DNA of 9,596 nt from Anaerolineales bacterium UBA4823 (GTDB lineage Bacteria > Chloroflexota > Anaerolineae > Anaerolineales > UBA4823): positions 1 through 9,596 of the forward strand of contig DHFN01000240.1 of NCBI GenBank assembly GCA_002402275.1. Direction: 5' to 3'. A program made the translations under genes and the position numbers. The notes beneath the pieces are model-generated. The model saw only the letters and a list, made by a program, of their open reading frames with translations. It did no database searches and was not told where the DNA came from. How positions within the stretch are numbered: the stretch's first letter is position 1; every line of letters starts with the position of its first letter. Of the stretch, positions 6,874 through 9,596 are shown in pieces.

Positions 6874-7173
6874 TCAAGTTAAAAAACGTAAAGAGGTCAT
6901 GGTCATGTGCCATGCCCATAATTGCGTCTGCCCACGTACATCGGTTCGTCCGCTGAGAAATTGTCGATAAGGCACCGGAGCGGCAATCCCATCATTCATT
7001 TCGTTTTGACGTGAAGAACTATTAAAAAGCTTCAAATGAAAAGGAGATGCAGCATGTAATAATTTCGAGCGTACTGCCTTAGGTGGATGTTGCTCGGCAG
7101 CCCAGTTTTTCAAACATTGCTGCAAATAATAATCCGCTGTGTCATTCGTAATGAAATATTCAACTTTGTTCAT
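6874..7173 (-). CDS. Small protein of unknown function encoded directly after the ECF sigma gene
   Basis: A 99-residue reading frame starts at ATG 7173, inside the end of the sigma gene (14-base overlap). The frame could extend to a TTG at 7209, but the added stretch would overlap the sigma gene more and has no ribosome-binding site. I do not recognise the family. The protein is soluble by inspection, with no signal peptide or membrane helix. It begins MNKVEYFITNDTADYYLQQ, followed by QHPPKAVRSKLLHAAS at about 29-43, which resembles the Pro-rich "PPxxVRxxLL" stretch often seen after the sigma-binding domain of anti-sigma factors. The zinc anti-sigma motif HxxxCxxC is absent (the only cysteine is Cys20), as is the usual transmembrane helix. 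The C-terminus is rich in Trp, His and Met (LWAWHMTM). Position and overlap favour a partner or regulator of the sigma factor. It could also be a decayed anti-sigma gene. Confidence 0.6.
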   Translation of the reverse strand: MNKVEYFITNDTADYYLQQCLKNWAAEQHPPKAVRSKLLHAASPFHLKLFNSSSRQNEMNDGIAAPVPYRQFLSGRTDVRGQTQLWAWHMTMTSLRFLT

Positions 7174-7741
7174 AATTAAAATCACGCAACATTTCTTTTT
7201 GTAAACCAAGGTTTTTCTTTAATGCATGACGCCCATAATGTAGGCGGGATTTAACGGTGCCCACCGGCACTTCCAAGATTTCCGCTATCTCTTGAATCGA
7301 AAGATCATTTAGATAATAAAGGACCACAACAATGCGTTGGGGTAAGGGTAAATCCAATACCGCCTGCTGTACAAGATGCCAATCGTCTTGTGATTCTACC
7401 TGGGATAAAGGAACATTACTTTCGCCACCCACTAGCCAATCCGCCAGGTCTTCCAATGGCTGAAACCAGTGCCGATTTCGCTTGACCCAGGTATACGATA
7501 AATTGGCAGTCATACGATAAAGCCAGGGTTCTAAAGGCCTTTTCGAATCGATATGATCTGCAAAACGATATAACCTAAGAAATACATCTTGTAATAAATC
7601 GTTAGCAGCCTCACTATCGCCTGTGATAGCTATTGCTGTACGATAAACCATATGCTGATATCGGTCGTATAACAAACCCAAAGCTTCCAGGCTGCCAGAA
7701 CGCAATTCTTCTACCAACTGATTTTCAGTATGGTTCAACAT
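7160..7741 (-). CDS. ECF-type RNA polymerase sigma factor
   Basis: The 193-residue protein is typical in length for an extracytoplasmic-function sigma factor. Region 2 spans about 24-90, with LYDRYQHMVYRTA, the core-binding and -10 recognition stretch DLLQDVFLRLYRF (48-60) and EPWLYRMTANLSYTWVKR (71-88). A linker of about 35 residues follows. Region 4 spans about 127-178 with LPLPQRIVVVLYYLNDLSIQ and the helix-turn-helix IAEILEVPVGTVKSRLHYGR (152-171), which reads the -35 element. The ATG at 7741 follows AAAGG with short spacing, and a TATAAT promoter lies about 30 bases upstream. The 3' end overlaps the next small gene by 14 bases. Its target promoters cannot be told from this window. The importer operon starting 635 bases downstream is a candidate only by nearness, since its promoter looks like a housekeeping one. 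Confidence 0.95.
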   Translation of the reverse strand: MLNHTENQLVEELRSGSLEALGLLYDRYQHMVYRTAIAITGDSEAANDLLQDVFLRLYRFADHIDSKRPLEPWLYRMTANLSYTWVKRNRHWFQPLEDLADWLVGGESNVPLSQVESQDDWHLVQQAVLDLPLPQRIVVVLYYLNDLSIQEIAEILEVPVGTVKSRLHYGRHALKKNLGLQKEMLRDFNYEQS

Positions 7742-7771
7742 ATATCCTTTGTATCCAATTATCCTACTTTA

Positions 7772-7802
7772 ATTATACTAAAAGCCACCTATTAAGGTTC
7801 AA
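7772..7802 (-). promoter_or_regulatory. Promoter of the sigma-factor gene
   Basis: On the minus strand a perfect TATAAT (7777-7772) lies 30 bases upstream of the sigma start codon. TTGAAC (7802-7797) is a possible -35 box, with a long 19-base spacer. The overlapping GAACCTT also resembles the GAAC core of ECF-type -35 elements, so autoregulation is possible but not shown. The -10 box is the firm part. The leader would be about 25 nt. Confidence 0.5.
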
Positions 7803-7830
7803 ATTTAATCCATTTATTCATTATGTTTAA

Positions 7831-8068
7831 TTTAAACGCTAACTTTGCACTTTATTTAAAATTGGATCTCCAGCCATTCGAGCAGGCGTATTCTGTGATC
7901 ATATTGGAGAACTTGTCTGGCATGTCCATACCCTAGACCCTAATGGTTTTCTCACCCTTCCAAGATGCTTTTTTACGCAGTTTCTTTGCTAAAATTAAAG
8001 ATAATTCGCAATGGAAACCTTTAGGTTCTCCTTTTTTTAATGTGAAAGTGCAAAGATAGAAATTTAAA
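7831..8068. repeat. Imperfect inverted-repeat pair bounding a 238-base AT-rich segment (MITE-like or IS remnant)
   Basis: The left arm at 7831-7853 ends in CTTTGCACTTT. The right arm at 8045-8068 holds its exact reverse complement (AAAGTGCAAAG at 8045-8055). Outside the 11-bp core both arms continue with TTTAAA and a similar CTA step, giving arms of 23 and 24 bases with scattered differences. The orphan terminator and the broken plus-strand frames lie inside. I could not find a flanking target-site duplication, and no intact transposase is present, so origin as a mobile element is a guess. Confidence 0.35.
8013..8038 (+). terminator. Orphan Rho-independent terminator on the plus strand
   Basis: GGA-AACC (8013-8019) pairs with GGTT-c-TCC (8024-8031), with one bulged C and a TTTA loop, and is followed by seven T residues (8032-8038). 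The form fits a factor-independent terminator reading rightwards. All real genes here are on the minus strand, so it has no clear client. It could end a small plus-strand RNA or a decayed gene within the inverted-repeat segment. Confidence 0.45.
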
Positions 8069-8190
8069 AACAAAATTAAAAATATGAAAAAATCATAGAT
8101 TTCTCTGAAATTGACAGAATACCTGTAAGATATTGGTCTAATCGGAAGCTGAATAATAAGCTTCGACTATATACCCAATAAATGCCACTT

Positions 8191-8206
8191 TGATCGGTGA
8201 CGATCA
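8191..8206. promoter_or_regulatory. Perfect palindromic stem, possible operator
   Basis: TGATCG (8191-8196) and CGATCA (8201-8206) form a perfect inverted repeat around GTGA. There is no T-tract on either side, so it is not a terminator. The form fits a site for a dimeric regulator, but it lies about 90 bases after the PBP gene and 450 bases before the sigma gene, far from any start I can support. Confidence 0.25.
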
Positions 8207-8297
8207 CTATATGAATCGCCTACTTATCCACAATCGATGGAGTTAATCATAGAACAATCCGAATAAGTACGAATCACCCGCTCTCGCCTATCTCAAA

Positions 8298-9596
8298 TCA
8301 AGGTTGGGGCGGCAAGATGCTTTCCGGCGTTGGCGTTTCTTCGAAACCCTCTGGAGTAGGTGTGCTGGTTGTATAGTAACTCGATTCCCAAGGATATAAC
8401 TTGCCCGGCAATCCATAAAAATAAAGCTCGATAACACGGCGAAACATAGGCGCGGCGTAATCGGACCCTTCTCCAGCGTTTTCGGCGATTACCGCAACAG
8501 CAATATCCGGTTTATTGGGTTTTTCCTCAAAGGTGTAGCCCGCAAACCAGGCATGTGGCTTTCCAGAACCGGATTCGGCTGTGCCAGTTTTTCCCGCCAC
8601 CTTGATGTCCAATCCAGTAAACCGGTGCCAGGCAGTGCCAAATGGTTTTGTGCTGGCAACCACACCATACATGGCTTCCTGCAAGGTCGTTAAAGTTTCT
8701 TGACTGATTGGTAAAGTACCATCTTTTATTGGGGTAAATAAATGGGATTCTTCCCCTTCTGGCGAGCTGATCTTTTCGATAAGTTGTGGTTTGTATAAAG
8801 TTCCCCCGTTTCCTACTGCTGCCACAAATCGCGCTACTTGTAAAGGAGTCACCAACAATGACCCCTGTCCAATCGCCAAATTGGTTGCATCGAGCTGACT
8901 GGCTGGTACCGGTACTTGCCCAGATTCTTCGTCAATGCCCTCTATACCGGTGACCGCACCTAAACCATATCCTTTTGCCATATCCGATATGGCAGTGGTA
9001 TACCCATTATTAAATAAGGTCAAACCAATATGCCAAAACCAAGGATCACAAGACCGGATCAAGCCCTCAGGTAGAGTGAGCAAACCACTGGGAATGGTTT
9101 TACCATCCTGCAAATAATGATCATAAGTCCAATCAGTCAAAGTGACCCCGGGTAATTCTTCAAAGAAATAACCGCACTGATAGGTTGATTGAGGGGTAAA
9201 TTGCTTCGTTTCCAAAGCGGCGGATAAGGTAATGATTTTAAAGACTGAGCCTAAGGGATACAACCCTTGCGATGCCCGGTTGATCCACGGCTGGTCGGGG
9301 TCGTTGAATATCTCGGTCAATTGGGTACTGCTGTTGAAGTTGCTGGGCTCGAAGGCATTGGGGTCGAATTTGGGGGAGGATGCCATTGCCAGAATCCTGC
9401 CCGTATCGCGTTCCATCACCACAATTGCACCGCGGAAACCAGAAATTGATTTTTGAACACCTTCTTGCAAATCTTTATCTAATGTCGTGTAGATCGAGTG
9501 CGCTGGTTCAGGCTGTACTTCTGCGAGACGGGTAACCGGCTGCCCCTGAGAATCGAACACATACAGAGCACCGCCCCGTTTCCCCGATAAATATTC
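8298..9596 (-). CDS. Penicillin-binding protein, class B transpeptidase (PBP2/FtsI-type), 5' part missing
   Basis: The frame is open to the window edge, giving 432 visible residues. The GTG at 9560 is an internal codon, because the 12 codons before it (EYLSGKRGGALY) continue the family pattern. The protein cross-links peptidoglycan by D,D-transpeptidation outside the membrane; its N-terminal anchor and most of the pedestal domain are cut off. The transpeptidase domain is complete. Counting from the edge, the active-site SVFK is at 117-120 (nucleophile Ser117), the second motif is SCD at 182-184 and KTGT is at 336-339. SCD replaces the common SxN, but an SxD form is known in MrdA-type PBP2, so activity is expected. 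TTLDKDLQ, ILAMASSPKFDPN and AIGQGSLLVTPLQ are also typical. The C-terminal tail is Pro/Thr-rich (TPTPEGFEETPTPES). Whether it serves elongation or division, or spore-like or other roles, cannot be decided without neighbours such as RodA or FtsW, which would lie beyond the edge. Confidence 0.95.
   Translation of the reverse strand, partial: EYLSGKRGGALYVFDSQGQPVTRLAEVQPEPAHSIYTTLDKDLQEGVQKSISGFRGAIVVMERDTGRILAMASSPKFDPNAFEPSNFNSSTQLTEIFNDPDQPWINRASQGLYPLGSVFKIITLSAALETKQFTPQSTYQCGYFFEELPGVTLTDWTYDHYLQDGKTIPSGLLTLPEGLIRSCDPWFWHIGLTLFNNGYTTAISDMAKGYGLGAVTGIEGIDEESGQVPVPASQLDATNLAIGQGSLLVTPLQVARFVAAVGNGGTLYKPQLIEKISSPEGEESHLFTPIKDGTLPISQETLTTLQEAMYGVVASTKPFGTAWHRFTGLDIKVAGKTGTAESGSGKPHAWFAGYTFEEKPNKPDIAVAVIAENAGEGSDYAAPMFRRVIELYFYGLPGKLYPWESSYYTTSTPTPEGFEETPTPESILPPQP

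Larger units (their letters stand above)
7742..8297. other. 556-base gene-poor region between the sigma and PBP genes
   Basis: No convincing gene is present. The stretch holds the sigma promoter (7772-7802), an imperfect inverted-repeat pair (7831-8068), a plus-strand terminator (8013-8038), a 6-bp stem GAAGCT / AGCTTC (8145-8164) without a T-tract, and a perfect 6-bp palindromic stem at 8191-8206. Plus-strand frames look fragmentary. One is open from 7843 to 7992 with no ATG and includes PAIRAGVFCDHIGELVWHVH. Another runs from ATG 7823 to TAG 7936 (37 codons) and continues in the same frame past that stop to 8059, including LRSFFAKIKDNSQWKP. These might be remains of a decayed coding sequence, but I cannot name one. 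No clear terminator follows the PBP gene on the minus strand. Confidence 0.5.

Noticed and set aside
7823..7936. A 37-codon plus-strand ORF (MFNLNANFALYLK...)
   Set aside because: There is no ribosome-binding site, the base composition is AT-rich and no family is recognised. It is kept only as part of the intergenic description.
8111..8139. TTGACA on the plus strand as a promoter -35 box
   Set aside because: No acceptable -10 box is present at 16-18 bases, and no plus-strand gene follows.
8145..8164. GAAGCT / AGCTTC stem as a terminator of the penicillin-binding protein gene
   Set aside because: There is no T-tract on the minus strand after the stem, and it lies more than 130 bases after the stop codon.
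8224..8232. TTATCCACA, a perfect match to the DnaA-box consensus
   Set aside because: It is a single box with no cluster, no AT-rich unwinding element pattern and no dnaA/dnaN nearby, so an origin call is not supported.
8298..9560. Treating GTG at 9560 as the start of the penicillin-binding protein
   Set aside because: The frame stays open to the window edge and the 12 upstream codons (EYLSGKRGGALY) fit the family, so the gene is simply cut off.

Overview
This window looks like part of a chromosome from a Chloroflexota bacterium, most likely of the Anaerolineae. The grounds are the style of the solute-binding lipoprotein (a long Thr/Glu/Pro/Ala linker right after the lipobox Cys), the form of the two permeases and of the PBP2-like transpeptidase, and a moderate, AT-leaning base composition. 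The assignment rests on remembered resemblance and no search was run. Every convincing gene is on the minus strand, so transcription runs from high to low coordinates.

Layout in the direction of transcription. (1) 9596-8298: a class B penicillin-binding protein (PBP2/FtsI-type transpeptidase), cut off at its N-terminus by the window edge. (2) 8297-7742: a 556-base gene-poor stretch. It holds an imperfect inverted-repeat pair around a small AT-rich segment with an orphan plus-strand terminator, a perfect 6-bp palindromic stem, and the promoter of the next gene. (3) 7741-6874: an ECF-type sigma factor overlapped by a 99-residue unidentified gene that sits where an anti-sigma gene usually lies but lacks a membrane segment. 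(4) 6873-6526: a 348-base control region with helically phased repeats, a strong sigma70-like promoter, a leader of roughly 225 nt with a long nested hairpin, and a full-length Shine-Dalgarno sequence followed by tandem mini-ORFs. (5) 6525-1: a peptide-type (Dpp/Opp) ABC importer operon in the order binding lipoprotein, DppB-like permease, DppC-like permease, DppD-like ATPase, DppF-like ATPase (truncated by the window edge). A strong hairpin terminator/attenuator lies between the binding-protein gene and the first permease gene.

The most notable point is the architecture of the importer. The 872-residue binding protein appears to be a circular permutation of the family 5 solute-binding fold. 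Its N-terminal half corresponds to the C-terminal part of DppA/OppA, its middle half to their N-terminal part, and an Ig-like domain follows. The DppC-like permease carries a large, probably extracytoplasmic insertion (about 180 residues between TM1 and the GTD motif), which makes it 447 residues long where about 280-300 is usual. The two oddities occur in one operon, and I infer that they may work together in substrate delivery. The substrate cannot be read from the sequence.

I saw no tRNA, rRNA, CRISPR array, complete insertion sequence or phage gene.
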